Both the position numbers and the translations under genes were made by a program. 64,000 bases of DNA from contig CAWHKD010000030.1 of NCBI GenBank assembly GCA_963829845.1, positions 1 to 64,000 of the forward strand, written 5' to 3'. Below the pieces are notes generated by a model. The model searched no databases and was not told the origin of the DNA. It saw only the letters and a program-made list of their open reading frames with translations. Within the stretch, counting starts at the first letter, position 1. Every line of letters starts with the position of its first letter. Positions 48,544 to 57,784 of this stretch are shown here, piece by piece. The stretch is from Gaiellasilicea sp963829845 (GTDB lineage Bacteria; Actinomycetota; Thermoleophilia; Gaiellales; Gaiellaceae).

Positions 48544-50425
48544 GCAGACGTCAAATTCGCCTGGACGCCGACGGCGGCCCAGCTCGAGGCGGCAAACATC
48601 ACCCGGCTCGCCCGGGCGCTCGGCTGCAGCGGCTACGCCGAGCTCCACCGCGTCTCGATCCAGGAACCCGACCGCTTCTGGCGTGCCGTTGCCGCCGACC
48701 TCGACCTCGATCTCGCCCGCCCCTGGGATCGCGTCCTCGACGACGCGCGCGGAATCGAGTGGACGACCTGGTTCGAAGGCTCCCGTCTGAACATCGCCCA
48801 GGCCTGTGTGCACACGTGGGCGAAGCGCACACCCGATGCGGTCGCGGCGATCTTCCGGAGCGAGGACGGGCTCCGCGACGAATGGACCTTCGCTGCGCTC
48901 TCGGAGCAGGTGGTAAAGCTCGCCGAGGCGCTCGCCGCACTCGGCATCGGTGCAGGCGACCGCGTGGCGACCTACATGCCGATGGCACCCGAGGCAGCCG
49001 TTGCCTCGCACGCCTGCGCGCACATCGGAGCGGTCCAGGTGCCGATCTTCTCCGGCTTCGCCGCGCCTGCGGTTGTCCAGCGCCTCCAAGACTCAGGGGC
49101 GAAGGCCGTGATCACGGCCGACTACTCGCTCCGGCGCGGGACGTGCGTGCCGATGCGCGAGACGATCGAGGAGGCGCGGCGCGCGTCGCCGGCCGTCGAG
49201 CACGTCGTCGAGTGGTCGCGCGCCGAACGGACCTGGAACGTCGAGCTCGGCCCCGGCGAGCTCGCCCCGCTCGAAGTCGAGGCGGAGCATCCCTATCTGC
49301 TCGCGTACACGTCCGGCACGACCGGACGGCCGAAGGGCGCGCTGCACGTGCACGGCGGCTTCCTGCTCTCGATCGCCCGCGAAGCGGCCTACCAGTCGGA
49401 CATCCGCGCCGGCGACCGCGTCCTCTTCGCCACCGACATGGGCTGGATCATGGGGCCGTGGACGGTGGTCGGTGCGGGCTCGCTCGGGGCAGGCGTGATC
49501 TACATGGAGGGCGCGCCCGACTCGCCCTGACGACCGGCTCTGGAAGCTCATCGAGGAGGAGCGCGTGACCATGCTCGGCGTCTCGCCGACGCTCGTTCGG
49601 GCGCTGATCCCGAAGGGAGTGCCCGATGCCGACCTCTCGTCGCTGCGCTCGATCACGACGACCGGCGAGCCGTGGAACGCAGGGCCGTACGACTGGCTCA
49701 ACGAGCACGTCGCCGGCGGCGGCCGGATCCCGATCGTCAACATCTCGGGCGGAACCGAGGTGGGCGCCTGCTTCCTCTCGGTCGCGCTGACCGAGCCGAC
49801 GAAGCCGGTCTCGCTCGGCTTCCCCGCGCTCGGCCAGGCGATGGACGTCTACTCCCCGGAGGGCGAGCCGCTGCGGGGCGAGGTCGGCGAGCTTGTCTGC
49901 ACGCGCGCGTGGCCCGGGATGACGCGCGGAGTCTGGGGCGACGACGAGCGCTATCTCGAGACCTACTGGCGCCGCTTTCCGGGCGTCTGGACGCACGGCG
50001 ACTGGGCCTCGATCGACGAGGACGGGTACTGGTTCCTGCACGGACGCTCCGACGACACCCTCAACATCGCCGGCAAGCGGATCGGCCCGGCCGAGCTGGA
50101 GTCGGCCGCGCTCGACCACCCCTCGGTCGCCGAGGCGGCGGCGATCGGCGTCCCGCATGACGTGAAGGGCGAGACGGCGTGGATCTTCGTCGCGCTGAAG
50201 CCCGGCGCCGAGGAGGACGCCGACGGGATCAAGGCCGCGGTCGCGGCGTCGCTCGGAAAGGCGTTCGCACCCGAGCGGATCCTCTTCGTCTCGGCGCTGC
50301 CGAAGACGCGCTCCGCCAAGATCGTCCGTCGCGCAGTGCGGGCGAAGGCACTCGGCGAGGATCCCGGCGACCTCTCGACCCTGGAGAACCCCGAGACACT
50401 GGAGGAGATCGCGAATGCCGTCTAG
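48532..50425 (+). pseudogene. AMP-forming acyl-CoA/acetyl-CoA synthetase-like gene with one frameshift
   Basis: Read through one frameshift it encodes about 630 residues of an ANL-superfamily ligase, which makes acyl-CoA from acid, ATP and CoA. The first frame carries the ATP-binding loop YTSGTTGRPKGALHVHGG and ends at a TGA (49528-49530); the next frame begins DDRLWKLIEEERVTMLGVSP and carries SGGTEVGACF, GDWASIDEDGYWFLHGRSDD (motif with catalytic Asp) and the Lys region LPKTRSAKIVRRAV. An extra C in CCC at 49525-49527 explains the break. It is divergent from the MFS operon, and the SDR gene overlaps its end by 11 bp. Confidence 0.8.
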
Positions 50426-51155
50426 AGCACTTGTGACCGGAGGAGGACGCGGGATCGGCGCCGGCATCGCGCGCGAACTCGCAGCCGACGGCTGGGACGT
50501 CACAGTCACCGGCCGGACGGCGGCGCAGGTCGAGCAGGTCGCAGCCGAGATCGGCGGCGCCGCGGTCGTCGGCGACGTCTCCAAGCGGGAGGACGTCGAA
50601 CGGATGCTCGCCGAGGCAGGCCCGATCGACTTGCTCGTCGCGAACGCGGGCGTCGCGCTCTGGGAGGACTCCTGGGAGACCGACATCGACGAGTGGTGGC
50701 ATGTGCTCGAGGTGAACGTGCTCGGCGCCTACCTGACCTGCAGGCTCGCCCTGCCCGGCATGATCGAGCGCGGCGGCGGCCGCATCGTGATCACCGGCAG
50801 CGGCGCCTCGTACCTGCCGGGCTCGACTTCGGGCGCCTACAGCGCGAGCAAGGCGGCGGTCGGCCGCTTCGGCGAGGTGCTCGCCAATCAGGTGAAGAAC
50901 GACAACGTCAAGGTCTTCGTGATCAGCCCCGGGCTCGTCAGGACCGAGATGACCGACAAGTTCGGCGACGACATGCCCTGGACGCCGCCGGAGCTGGCGC
51001 CGCGGCTCGTGCGCGAGCTCGCGTCCGGGCGCTTCGACCAGCTCTCCGGCCGCTATATCCACGCCGAGCACGACCCGCCCGACGAGCTCGAACGTCGGAT
51101 CGACCGGATCCTCGATGAGGATCTGAACGCGATCCGGATCCGCCGCGAGGCGTGA
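50415..51155 (+). CDS. Short-chain dehydrogenase/reductase
   Basis: 246 residues from the ATG at 50415, inside the last codons of the ligase gene. The cofactor motif is RALVTGGGRGIGAGIARELA, then LLVANAGVALWEDSW, the catalytic Ser in IVITGSGASYLPG and Tyr-x3-Lys in GAYSASKAAVGRFG, and VISPGLVRTEM. With the ligase and the LanC-like gene it forms a coupled three-gene operon, which suggests a role in acyl-CoA or ketone metabolism. Confidence 0.92.
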   Translation: MPSRALVTGGGRGIGAGIARELAADGWDVTVTGRTAAQVEQVAAEIGGAAVVGDVSKREDVERMLAEAGPIDLLVANAGVALWEDSWETDIDEWWHVLEVNVLGAYLTCRLALPGMIERGGGRIVITGSGASYLPGSTSGAYSASKAAVGRFGEVLANQVKNDNVKVFVISPGLVRTEMTDKFGDDMPWTPPELAPRLVRELASGRFDQLSGRYIHAEHDPPDELERRIDRILDEDLNAIRIRREA

Positions 51156-52325
51156 TGCTCTACCGGCCCGAGGCCTTCGAGCCGGTCACGGACGAGCGCT
51201 GGGAAGAAGGTCGCGTGCGGGCGGCGATCGCACGGATCGTCGCCGACGTCGACGAGGCATACGCGAGGCAGCCGCTGTGGCCGGCGCCGCCCGACTCTCC
51301 GGTCGCGCCGGGCCGTCCGGAACCGTGCCCTGTACGCCGGCGCGCCAGGCGTTGTCTGGGCTCTCGACGCTCTGCAGCGGCGCGGACACGCCGAGTCCGG
51401 GCTCGACCTGCCGGAGGTCGCGCTCGCGGCGCTCGAGGCGTGGCGCGAGAGTCCGGTCGTCTTCCCCGGCCTGGACCTACCCGAGCGGGAGTCTGCGCTG
51501 CTCTCGGGAGAGGCGGGCGTCCTCCTCGTTGCCTGGTCGCTGACCGAGCGCCCTGAGCTCGCAGACGACCTCTACGCGCGCGTCCGCGCCAATGTCCACG
51601 CCGACGCGCTCGACGAGCTGATGTGGGGGACCGCGGGGACGCTCCTGATCGCACACGAGCTCCTCGAACGCACGGGCGAGGAGCGCTGGCGCGAGGCGTG
51701 TCGCGAGAGCGCGGAGGCGCTCCTCGCGAGGCGCGACGCCGAAGGGCTCTGGACGCAGCGCCTGTTCAAGGAGACGAGGTATCTCGGACCCGTGCACGGC
51801 CTCGTCGGCAACGTCCATGCACTTCGGACCACGCTCGACCGCGAGCGGGCGGAGCGGCTCGAAGCGGAGACGAACGCCGTGCTGTCGCGGCTGGCCGTCC
51901 GTGAGGACGGCCTCGCGAACTGGCCGCCGGCGGCGGGGGACGCCCTGGAGCACCACCGAACGGCCGAGATCAGGCTCCAGTGGTGCCACGGCGCGCCCGG
52001 GATCGTCGCGACCACCGCTGCATATCTGGGCGAGGAGCTCGTCCTCGCCGGCGCGGAGCTGACGTGGCAGGCGGGAGCCCACCGAGAGCAGAAGGGCGCC
52101 GGGATCTGCCACGGCACCGCCGGGAACGGATATGCGCTCCTCGCCGCATTCGAGCGCACCGGCGACGAGCTGTGGCTCGACCGCTCGCGGCGCTTCGCGG
52201 TGCACGCTCTGGCCCAGGCGGAGCGCGAGGCGCCGCTCTACTCGCTCTGGATGGGTGCGATCGGCGCTGCCGTGTTCGCGTCCGACTGCATCGACGCGCG
52301 CTTCCGCTACCCGTTCCTCGGCTGA
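51155..52325 (+). pseudogene. LanC-like protein gene with an apparent frameshift near the 5' end
   Basis: The ATG at 51155 overlaps the SDR stop (TGATG). The first frame reads MLYRPEAFEPVTDERWEEGR to about codon 45; the main frame continues with RAVRNRALYAGAPGVVWALD and covers the alpha-toroid of LanC-like proteins. The zinc-ligand motifs LQWCHGAPGIVA and GICHGTAGNGYALL hold the Cys-His pairs. The last frame ends at 52325. The break at about 51285-51310 is probably an indel. LanC-like proteins add Cys or glutathione to dehydrated residues or electrophiles; no lanthipeptide precursor or LanB/LanM partner is nearby, so it is probably a LanCL-type enzyme. Confidence 0.75.
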
Positions 52326-52993
52326 ATCCAGGTCTGGCGGGCGAGCGCGAGCGGCTCGCCGTCCGCACCGAGAAGCGCCGTCCCGGCGTAGAGCTTGCGC
52401 CCGTCCTCGCCGAGCGGCCAGGCGACGACGACGCAGCGTTCGCCCTCCTCGGGCAGATGGTGGATCTCGGCGGCCATCCGGCCGAGCACGACCTCGCCGC
52501 GGCCCGGCCCGCCGACGGCGTACGCGCCGGAGCAGTCGATCGCGGCCCAGGCCACGGCCGGCGAGACGTCGTGCGCGATCCACGGCGCCGCATGGAGGTC
52601 GGTCCCCGAAACGGACCCGGGGTTGATGCAGAGCCCGTCGTCCGGCCGGATCCCGCAGGAGAAACACTCGGAGAAGTTCTCGCCGGCGAACCGGACGTGG
52701 CGGGTCGCGGCCTCCTCGGCCTCGGCGAACGTCACAGTTCTCGGCGCGTCGACGGCGGGCACGCCCGGGCGCGCCTCGGCGATCAGCGCCTCGCCGTCGA
52801 GGAGAAGGATGCGTCCGTCCTCCTCGGCCACCGTCAGCGGGCGGTCGAGCGGCGGTGGCAGCCTCAGCGTCACCTCGGCAGGCCCGCCGACGAAGGCTGC
52901 GAGCCGCCCCGCCGTGTAGCCGCCGTTGCCCGAGTGCAGCGGACCGCGGAAGCGGCGGTCGATCGTGAGGGTGTTTTCGCCTGAGAGTCGCAA
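52307..52993 (-). CDS. Hotdog-fold (thioesterase-like) protein
   Basis: 228 residues, with a TTG start at 52993 as the best candidate (TTG CGA CTC, 18 bp from the divergent nadE start). The first part (FRGPLHSGNGGYTAGRLAAF) is the first hotdog domain with the G-G-Y region, and the second part has FSECFSCGIRPDDGLCINPG, a Cys-rich motif found in PaaI/4HBT-like proteins, followed by VVLGRMAAEIHHLPEEGERC. Two hotdog domains in one chain are likely. The substrate is unknown, presumably an acyl-CoA. It overlaps the LanC-like gene end by 19 bp. Confidence 0.7.
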   Translation of the reverse strand: MRLSGENTLTIDRRFRGPLHSGNGGYTAGRLAAFVGGPAEVTLRLPPPLDRPLTVAEEDGRILLLDGEALIAEARPGVPAVDAPRTVTFAEAEEAATRHVRFAGENFSECFSCGIRPDDGLCINPGSVSGTDLHAAPWIAHDVSPAVAWAAIDCSGAYAVGGPGRGEVVLGRMAAEIHHLPEEGERCVVVAWPLGEDGRKLYAGTALLGADGEPLALARQTWIQPRNG

Positions 52994-53011
52994 ACCGGTA
53001 GGATCGTCTCG

Positions 53012-54718
53012 ATGCGGCTCGCTCTCGCCCAGATCAACGCGGTCGTCGGCGACCTGGACGGCAACCGCGAGCGCATTCTCTCCGCTCTCACCGACGCGCG
53101 CGCAGAGAACGCCGAGCTCGTGCTGTTCCCCGAACTCGCGGTCACCGGCTATCCACCGGAAGACCTGCTCCTGCGACCCGCCTTCGTCCGCGCAGCGGAG
53201 GACTCGGTGCGCGCGATCGCGGCGGAGACGAAGGGGCTGACCGCGCTCGTCGGGACGCCGTGGTTCGACCGCGACCTGTTCAACGCCTGCGCCGTCTGCT
53301 CCGACGGCGAGCTGAAAGCGCTCTACCGCAAACGCTTCCTGCCCAACTACGGCGTCTTCGACGAGGAGCGGTACTTCGCCTCCGGGCGAGACCTGATCCT
53401 GCTCAGGCACGGCGAAGTCCTCGTCGGGCCAACGATCTGCGAGGACGTCTGGCAACCGGGGCCGCCGGCAACCGACCTCGCGCTCGCCGGCGCCGAGCTG
53501 CTCGTCAACCTCTCGGCCTCGCCGTACTTCGTCGGCAAGGCCGAGGACCGCGAGGAGATGCTGATCACGCGGGCGCGCGACAACTCGGCCTATCTCGCCT
53601 TCTGCAACCTCGTGGGCGGCCAGGACGAGCTGCTCTTCGACGGGCACTCGGTCGTGCTCGACGACGAGGGGGAAGTGCTCGCCCGGGCGCCCGGCTTCGA
53701 GGAGGCGCTCCTCGTCGTCGACCTCGACCCGAGCGAGGCGATCGGCCGGAGGCTGCGCGACGTCCGCCGCCGGGCGCTCGCACGCGAACGCGAGGACGAG
53801 CTCGAACCGACCGTGGTCGAGCTTGCAGCTCGCGTTCCGGGTCCACAAGAGCCCAGTCGTCCGGCCTCGATTGCGCAGTTCGACGGCGAGCTCGAGCAGA
53901 TGCGGAAGGCGCTCGTGCTGGCGCTGCGGGACTACGTCGGTAAGAACGGCTTCGGCGACGTCGTCCTCGGCCTCTCCGGCGGGATCGACTCGGCGCTCGT
54001 CGCGACCCTCGCCGTCGACGCGCTCGGGCCGGAGCGGGTGCACTGCGTCTCGATGCCGTCTCGCTACTCGTCCGAGGGAACGCAGACCGACGCGCAGCGC
54101 CTGGCCGAGAACCTCGGCTGCGACTTCCGCGAGCTCCCGATCGAGCAGATGGTCGCCGCCTTCCACGACGCCGACGTCGGGACGACGGGGCTCGCGGCCG
54201 AGAACCTGCAGGCCCGCGTCCGCGGGATGACGCTGATGTCGCTCTCGAATGAGCACGGCTGGCTCGTGCTGGCGACCGGCAACAAGTCGGAACTGTCGGT
54301 CGGCTACTCGACGCTCTACGGCGACCTCGCCGGCGGCTTCGCGCTGATCAAGGACATCTACAAGACGGACGTCTTCCGGCTCGCGCGGTATCTGAACGAG
54401 CGCGTGGGCCGCAAGCTGATCCCGGTCTCGATCATCGAGCGGCCGCCGTCGGCCGAATTGCGCCCGGACCAGCAGGACGAGGACTCGCTTCCGCCCTACG
54501 CCGAGCTCGACCGCGTGCTCGAGGCGTACGTCGAGCTCGACCGCTCGCGTGAGGAGCTGCTCGCCGAGGGGCACGAGCCGGCGACCGTCGAGCGCGCGCT
54601 CGCGCTGATCGACCGCGCCGAATACAAGCGCCGCCAGGCGCCGCCGGGCGTGAAGCTGCGCCCGAAGGCGTTCGGCCGCGACCGGCGGACGCCGATCACA
54701 AACCGTTGGAGCGGTTGA
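53012..54718 (+). CDS. nadE: Glutamine-dependent NAD+ synthetase
   Basis: 568 residues. An N-terminal nitrilase-type glutaminase domain (about 1-265) has the Glu in VLFPELAVTGYPPEDLL, the Lys in LYRKRFLPNYGVFDEERYF and the catalytic Cys in GPTICEDVWQ. The C-terminal synthetase domain (about 290-568) has the PP-loop VLGLSGGIDSALVATLAVD, TGNKSELSVGYSTLYGD and LRPDQQDEDSLPPYAELD. It amidates nicotinate adenine dinucleotide to NAD+. The ATG at 53012 fits the start of the nitrilase fold. It is divergent from the hotdog gene. Confidence 0.95.
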   Translation: MRLALAQINAVVGDLDGNRERILSALTDARAENAELVLFPELAVTGYPPEDLLLRPAFVRAAEDSVRAIAAETKGLTALVGTPWFDRDLFNACAVCSDGELKALYRKRFLPNYGVFDEERYFASGRDLILLRHGEVLVGPTICEDVWQPGPPATDLALAGAELLVNLSASPYFVGKAEDREEMLITRARDNSAYLAFCNLVGGQDELLFDGHSVVLDDEGEVLARAPGFEEALLVVDLDPSEAIGRRLRDVRRRALAREREDELEPTVVELAARVPGPQEPSRPASIAQFDGELEQMRKALVLALRDYVGKNGFGDVVLGLSGGIDSALVATLAVDALGPERVHCVSMPSRYSSEGTQTDAQRLAENLGCDFRELPIEQMVAAFHDADVGTTGLAAENLQARVRGMTLMSLSNEHGWLVLATGNKSELSVGYSTLYGDLAGGFALIKDIYKTDVFRLARYLNERVGRKLIPVSIIERPPSAELRPDQQDEDSLPPYAELDRVLEAYVELDRSREELLAEGHEPATVERALALIDRAEYKRRQAPPGVKLRPKAFGRDRRTPITNRWSG

Positions 54719-54747
54719 CAATCACGCTCCGTAAGTACATACTTACG
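54715..54747 (+). promoter_or_regulatory. Promoter and palindromic operator of the arsR-like gene
   Basis: TTGACA (54715-54720) and CATACT (54738-54743) are 17 bp apart. The perfect 18-bp palindrome CGTAAGTACATACTTACG (54730-54747) covers the -10 box and ends 4 bp before the GTG start. This is how ArsR-type repressors usually block their own promoter; binding by the downstream regulator is inferred. The transcript would start at about 54750, so the mRNA is nearly leaderless. Confidence 0.7.
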
Positions 54748-54751
54748 GTAA

Positions 54752-55060
54752 GTGAGTACGAACGGAATAGTTCTCGATGCGCTCGGTGACTGGACGCGTC
54801 GCCAGATCTTCGATGCGTTGAAGAACGGCCCCCAGTCCGTCGGCGAGCTGGCGGCGCGCATGCCCGTGAGCCGGCCGGCCGTCTCGCAGCACCTGCGTGT
54901 GCTGAAGGACGCCGGACTCGTGATCGATCGCAAGGAAGGCACGCGGCGCATCTACAGCGTTGATCCGGACGGACTGGCCGGGATCCGCGCGTACTTCGAC
55001 AGCTTCTGGGACGAGGCGCTCGAGCGCTTCGCCGCGGCGGCGCGAAAGGAGACAGGATGA
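54752..55060 (+). CDS. ArsR-family transcriptional regulator
   Basis: 102 residues, a single winged-helix domain: RRQIFDALKNGPQSVGELAA, then the recognition helix MPVSRPAVSQHLRVLKDAG and wing RKEGTRRIYSVDPDG. There is no metal-binding Cys motif, so the ligand is not a typical metal. It is the type often paired with SRPBCC/AHSA1 genes. The GTG at 54752 lies 4 bp after the palindrome. Its end overlaps the downstream ATG by 4 bp. Confidence 0.9.
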   Translation: MSTNGIVLDALGDWTRRQIFDALKNGPQSVGELAARMPVSRPAVSQHLRVLKDAGLVIDRKEGTRRIYSVDPDGLAGIRAYFDSFWDEALERFAAAARKETG

Positions 55061-55494
55061 GCAACACCGTGACAACGGAGGCAATCCGCAAGACCGTGCT
55101 CGTGGACTTCTCTCCCGCGGAGGCGTTCGAGCTCTTCACGGCCCGCATCGCGTCCTGGTGGCCGGTGCGCACGCATTCCTACGGCGGCGACGACGTCACG
55201 GACGTCGTGATCGAGCCGTTCGTCGGCGGCCGCGTCTACGAGGTGACCGACGCCGGCGAGCAGGACTGGGCCAACGTGCTCGCCTGGGAACCGCCCGGCC
55301 GGTTCCTCCTCGACTGGCAGATCGGCGAAGCCCGTGGCACCGAGGTCGAGGTGACCTTCCAGCCCGAGGGGCCAGGGAGCCGCGTCGTCCTCGAGCACCG
55401 CGGCTTCGGCGACGCCGATCCGCGCGAGCGCTACTCGGGCGGCTGGGAGGTCGTGCTGGGGACGTTCGTCGAGAGCGCGTCGAAGAAGGCCTGA
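55057..55494 (+). CDS. SRPBCC/AHSA1-family protein
   Basis: 145 residues. KTVLVDFSPAEAFELFTARI, WWPVRTHSYGG, WEPPGRFLLDWQIG and VEVTFQPEGPGSRVVLEHRG fit the SRPBCC lipid-binding-like fold of the AHSA1 family. These proteins are commonly encoded right after an ArsR repressor and function in binding or transforming hydrophobic ligands. The ATG at 55057 overlaps the arsR stop (ATGA). The end overlaps the convergent glycosylase gene by 64 bp. Confidence 0.9.
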   Translation: MSNTVTTEAIRKTVLVDFSPAEAFELFTARIASWWPVRTHSYGGDDVTDVVIEPFVGGRVYEVTDAGEQDWANVLAWEPPGRFLLDWQIGEARGTEVEVTFQPEGPGSRVVLEHRGFGDADPRERYSGGWEVVLGTFVESASKKA

Positions 55495-56004
55495 AACCAG
55501 CGCAGCCGCTCCGCCCACGGCACCGCTGCGTTGGCGGGCGAGGTCGAGGGGAGCACGAAGAGCGCCGTCTCGCCGAGGCGGCGCTCTTGCAGCCCGAGGT
55601 CGGGCCGCTCGCCGAACGCGCCGCGGTACGCCTCCTTGCCGACGAAGCCGATCGCGCGCGGGTCGAGCTCGAGCGCGATCCGCTCCAGCCGCTCAGCCGA
55701 GCCGGCAAAGTCGCGCTTGCGTAGGTCACCCGACCCCGGCGTCGTGCGAGAGGCGGCGTTGGTGACACCGATCCCCAGCTCGAGCAGCTCGAACTGCTCA
55801 CGCGGGTCGTAGAGCCGCGGCGTGAAGCCCGCCGCGTGCAGCAGCCGCCAGAAGTCGTTGCGCGGGTTCGCGAAGTGTGCGTTCGCGGCGGCGGAGACAC
55901 GGCCCGGGGTTGATCCCGCAGAAGATCGCCGTCAGGCCGGGCGCCAGGACGTCGGGGACGTCGCGCGCTCCTAGGGCGTTCCAGGCGGCTTGCTCGCGGT
56001 GCAC
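55431..56004 (-). pseudogene. mug: G/T-mismatch-specific uracil/thymine DNA glycosylase (Mug-like), frameshifted
   Basis: From a GTG at 56004 the first frame reads DVLAPGLTAIFCGINPG, the N-terminal active-site motif with Asn of the Mug/TDG family (GINPG). The frame is then lost; the other frame continues VSAAANAHFANPRNDFWRLL, FELLELGIGVTNAASRTTPG and ends at a stop at 55431. One extra base in the C/G run at 55901-55909 explains the break. The intact product would be about 190 residues. The start is inside the structured repeat copy 2 and needs checking. Confidence 0.65.
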
Positions 56005-56105
56005 GGCCGACGGGGACAGTATGTAAATACGGCCCCGGAGAGCCGGGTGCCGCGAGCGAGCCGAGCCGGGCGGAGCCGGGCTCTGCCCGGCGGGAGCCCG
56101 TCGGC
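55992..56105 (+). repeat. Structured dispersed element, copy 2
   Basis: First hairpin: GCTCGCGG (55992-55999) pairs with CCGCGAGC (56050-56057), CACGGC with GCCGGG (one mismatch), GGGG with CCCC, and GTAT-GTAA-ATAC forms the tip. Second hairpin: GCCGA (56060-56064) pairs with TCGGC (56101-56105) and CGGGC with GCCCG around the same GGA/GGGA internal loop. The bases differ from copy 1 at several pairs yet remain paired. Confidence 0.75.
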
Positions 56106-56115
56106 CTGGGATGCC

Positions 56116-56337
56116 CTAGGCGGCTTCAGGTTCTCTGGCGTCGAGCTTGTCTTCGAACAGGGCGCGGAGCAACTCGCCGGACACGGGCGTCTCGTGGCGC
56201 GGGCGACGAGGCTCGGCGCTGATCACCCTGACGCCGTCCTCGCTCCGCCACCCGTAGCACCGGGCATAGCACTCGGCCTCGCTCAAGGTTCGGAGCCGTT
56301 GCATTGCCCGCACCGTAAGCGCCTGACCGGACGACAT
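56116..56337 (-). CDS. Small basic protein of unknown function coupled to the saccharopine-dehydrogenase-like gene
   Basis: 73 residues from the ATG at 56337, which overlaps the upstream stop (TGATG). MQRLRTLSEAECYARCYGWR contains a Cys pair, then VRVISAEPRRPRHETPVSGE and a helix LLRALFEDKLD. No signal or membrane segment. The function is unknown; the coupling suggests it belongs with the dehydrogenase. It ends 10 bp from repeat copy 2. Confidence 0.55.
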   Translation of the reverse strand: MSSGQALTVRAMQRLRTLSEAECYARCYGWRSEDGVRVISAEPRRPRHETPVSGELLRALFEDKLDAREPEAA

Positions 56338-57350
56338 CAGTCCGCGATCGTCAGGAACGGCGCGAGCCGTCCCGCGAGCGTCCGCGCGTCGAATGCCTCG
56401 GCAGGAGCGAGCACGCCGGTTCCCCGCGCCTCGCCCGCGATCAGGGCCTGAGCGCCGGTCGCGATCAGGCGGGCCGTTAGGCCGTAGGGGTCGGTGCCGA
56501 CGAGAACGGCGCGTCCTTCGCCACCCGACCCGCGCGCCTCGGCGACGACGGCGAAACGGCTCTTCCGGCGTGAGGCCTCGGACGGGCCCGCCGGGCCAAA
56601 CCGCGAGCCGAGCCGGACCAACGGCGCAGCAAGTCGGGTCACTCCGCCCGCCTTGGCGGCCACGGCCGGCGCGCGAAGGTAGGAACGCACGTTGCGGACA
56701 TCGGTGTGGCGCGGGACGGTGAGCGGCTCGGTGCCGCCCCACTCGACCACAGTCCGCTCTCCGAACGGGAAGCGCACGGTGCGCGACGTCGCGCCGAAGC
56801 GGGAGCCGACGAGCTGCCCGTCCTCCCACGCGACCAGGCTCTGTCCCAGAACATGCCCGATCGTCCGGCGCGTACCGCGGCTCGTGCCGACGCCCTTGAC
56901 CGAGTAGGCGACAGCGATCTGGTCCAGCGGACCCTCGACCTCCTCCGCGGCCAACCGGGCAGCGAGGTCGCCCGGGACGTAGTCGAAGCCGAACGCGGGC
57001 AAAACGGCTGTTTCCGCCTCGAGCTCGTCGTGGAGCAGCCTGACCCACGCCTGCTCGCCGCTCGTGTCGAGGTAGTGAGCTCCTGCCGCGGCGGCGGCAC
57101 GCGGCGGTGCGAGCCCGAGCTCGAGGAACGGCCCGGCGAGCGACGCGACGACGGTCGCGCCGGCGAACGCCGCCTGTAGCGCCGCCTCGTCTCGGGCGTC
57201 CGCGACTCGCACGTCTTCCCCCGGCGCCGCGAGCTCTTCGAGCGCCTCACGCCGCCTGCCGACGAGCCGCACATCGAGCCCGGCGCGACGTGCCTCGTCG
57301 AGCACGAGCCGGCCGGTAAAGCCGGTGACGCCGAGGATCGCGAGCGCCAT
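56337..57350 (-). CDS. Saccharopine dehydrogenase-like oxidoreductase
   Basis: 337 residues from the ATG at 57350. The N-terminal Rossmann fold starts MALAILGVTGFTGRLVLDEA (GxTGxxG), with VRLVGRRREALEELA and VVASLAGPFLELG, then YLDTSGEQAWVRLLHDELEA and VLPAFGFDYVPGDLAARLAA, typical of the trans-acting enoyl reductase/saccharopine dehydrogenase NADP-binding family. The longer upstream frame is unlikely. Its substrate is unknown. It is divergent from the OsmC gene across 23 bp. Confidence 0.88.
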   Translation of the reverse strand: MALAILGVTGFTGRLVLDEARRAGLDVRLVGRRREALEELAAPGEDVRVADARDEAALQAAFAGATVVASLAGPFLELGLAPPRAAAAAGAHYLDTSGEQAWVRLLHDELEAETAVLPAFGFDYVPGDLAARLAAEEVEGPLDQIAVAYSVKGVGTSRGTRRTIGHVLGQSLVAWEDGQLVGSRFGATSRTVRFPFGERTVVEWGGTEPLTVPRHTDVRNVRSYLRAPAVAAKAGGVTRLAAPLVRLGSRFGPAGPSEASRRKSRFAVVAEARGSGGEGRAVLVGTDPYGLTARLIATGAQALIAGEARGTGVLAPAEAFDARTLAGRLAPFLTIAD

Positions 57351-57373
57351 GGCGCGAGTGTAGGTTGCGGTCC

Positions 57374-57784
57374 GTGGCCGCGCAGGCGAAGACCTTTTCC
57401 TACGAGGTGTCGCTCGACCGCGACGGGACGGTGTGGAGCGGAGAGAGCGGCACGCCGATCCCGAGCGAGGAGGGCTGGACGCCCGAGCATCTCCTGCTCG
57501 CGGGACTCGCGCGCTGCACGCTGACGAGCCTCGACTACCACGCCCGCCGGATTGGGATCGAGAGCGGCGGCGGCGCCGGCGCGAGCGGCGAGGTGACGCA
57601 GCGCACGACGGACGGCCGCTACGCATTCGTGCGGGTCAGGGTCGACCTCGACGTCACACTCGACCCGCCTCCGGGGAACGTGCGGGAGCTGCTCTTGAAG
57701 GCGGAACGCGACTGCTTCGTCGGCGCCTCACTGACAGCCAGGCCCCGCTATCGCTGGACCGTCAACGGAGAGGAAGTGGCATGA
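57374..57784 (+). CDS. OsmC-family peroxiredoxin-like protein
   Basis: 136 residues. GWTPEHLLLAGLARCTLTSL holds the first active-site Cys, KAERDCFVGASLTARPRYRW the second, with the Glu of the family in PSEEGWTPE. OsmC proteins reduce organic hydroperoxides by this Cys pair. The start is a GTG at 57374. The stop overlaps the next ATG by 4 bp, so it is cotranscribed with the desulfurase-like gene. Confidence 0.88.
   Translation: MAAQAKTFSYEVSLDRDGTVWSGESGTPIPSEEGWTPEHLLLAGLARCTLTSLDYHARRIGIESGGGAGASGEVTQRTTDGRYAFVRVRVDLDVTLDPPPGNVRELLLKAERDCFVGASLTARPRYRWTVNGEEVA

Noticed and set aside
49528..49530. In-frame TGA in the acyl-CoA ligase as a second selenocysteine codon
   Set aside because: Conserved ligase sequence continues in a different frame right after it, so a single-base indel in CCC explains it; there is no Cys in the family at this position.
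53013..54721. Minus-strand frame extending the hotdog gene across nadE
   Set aside because: The extension is antisense to nadE, whose motifs are unmistakable; the hotdog protein must start at about 52993.
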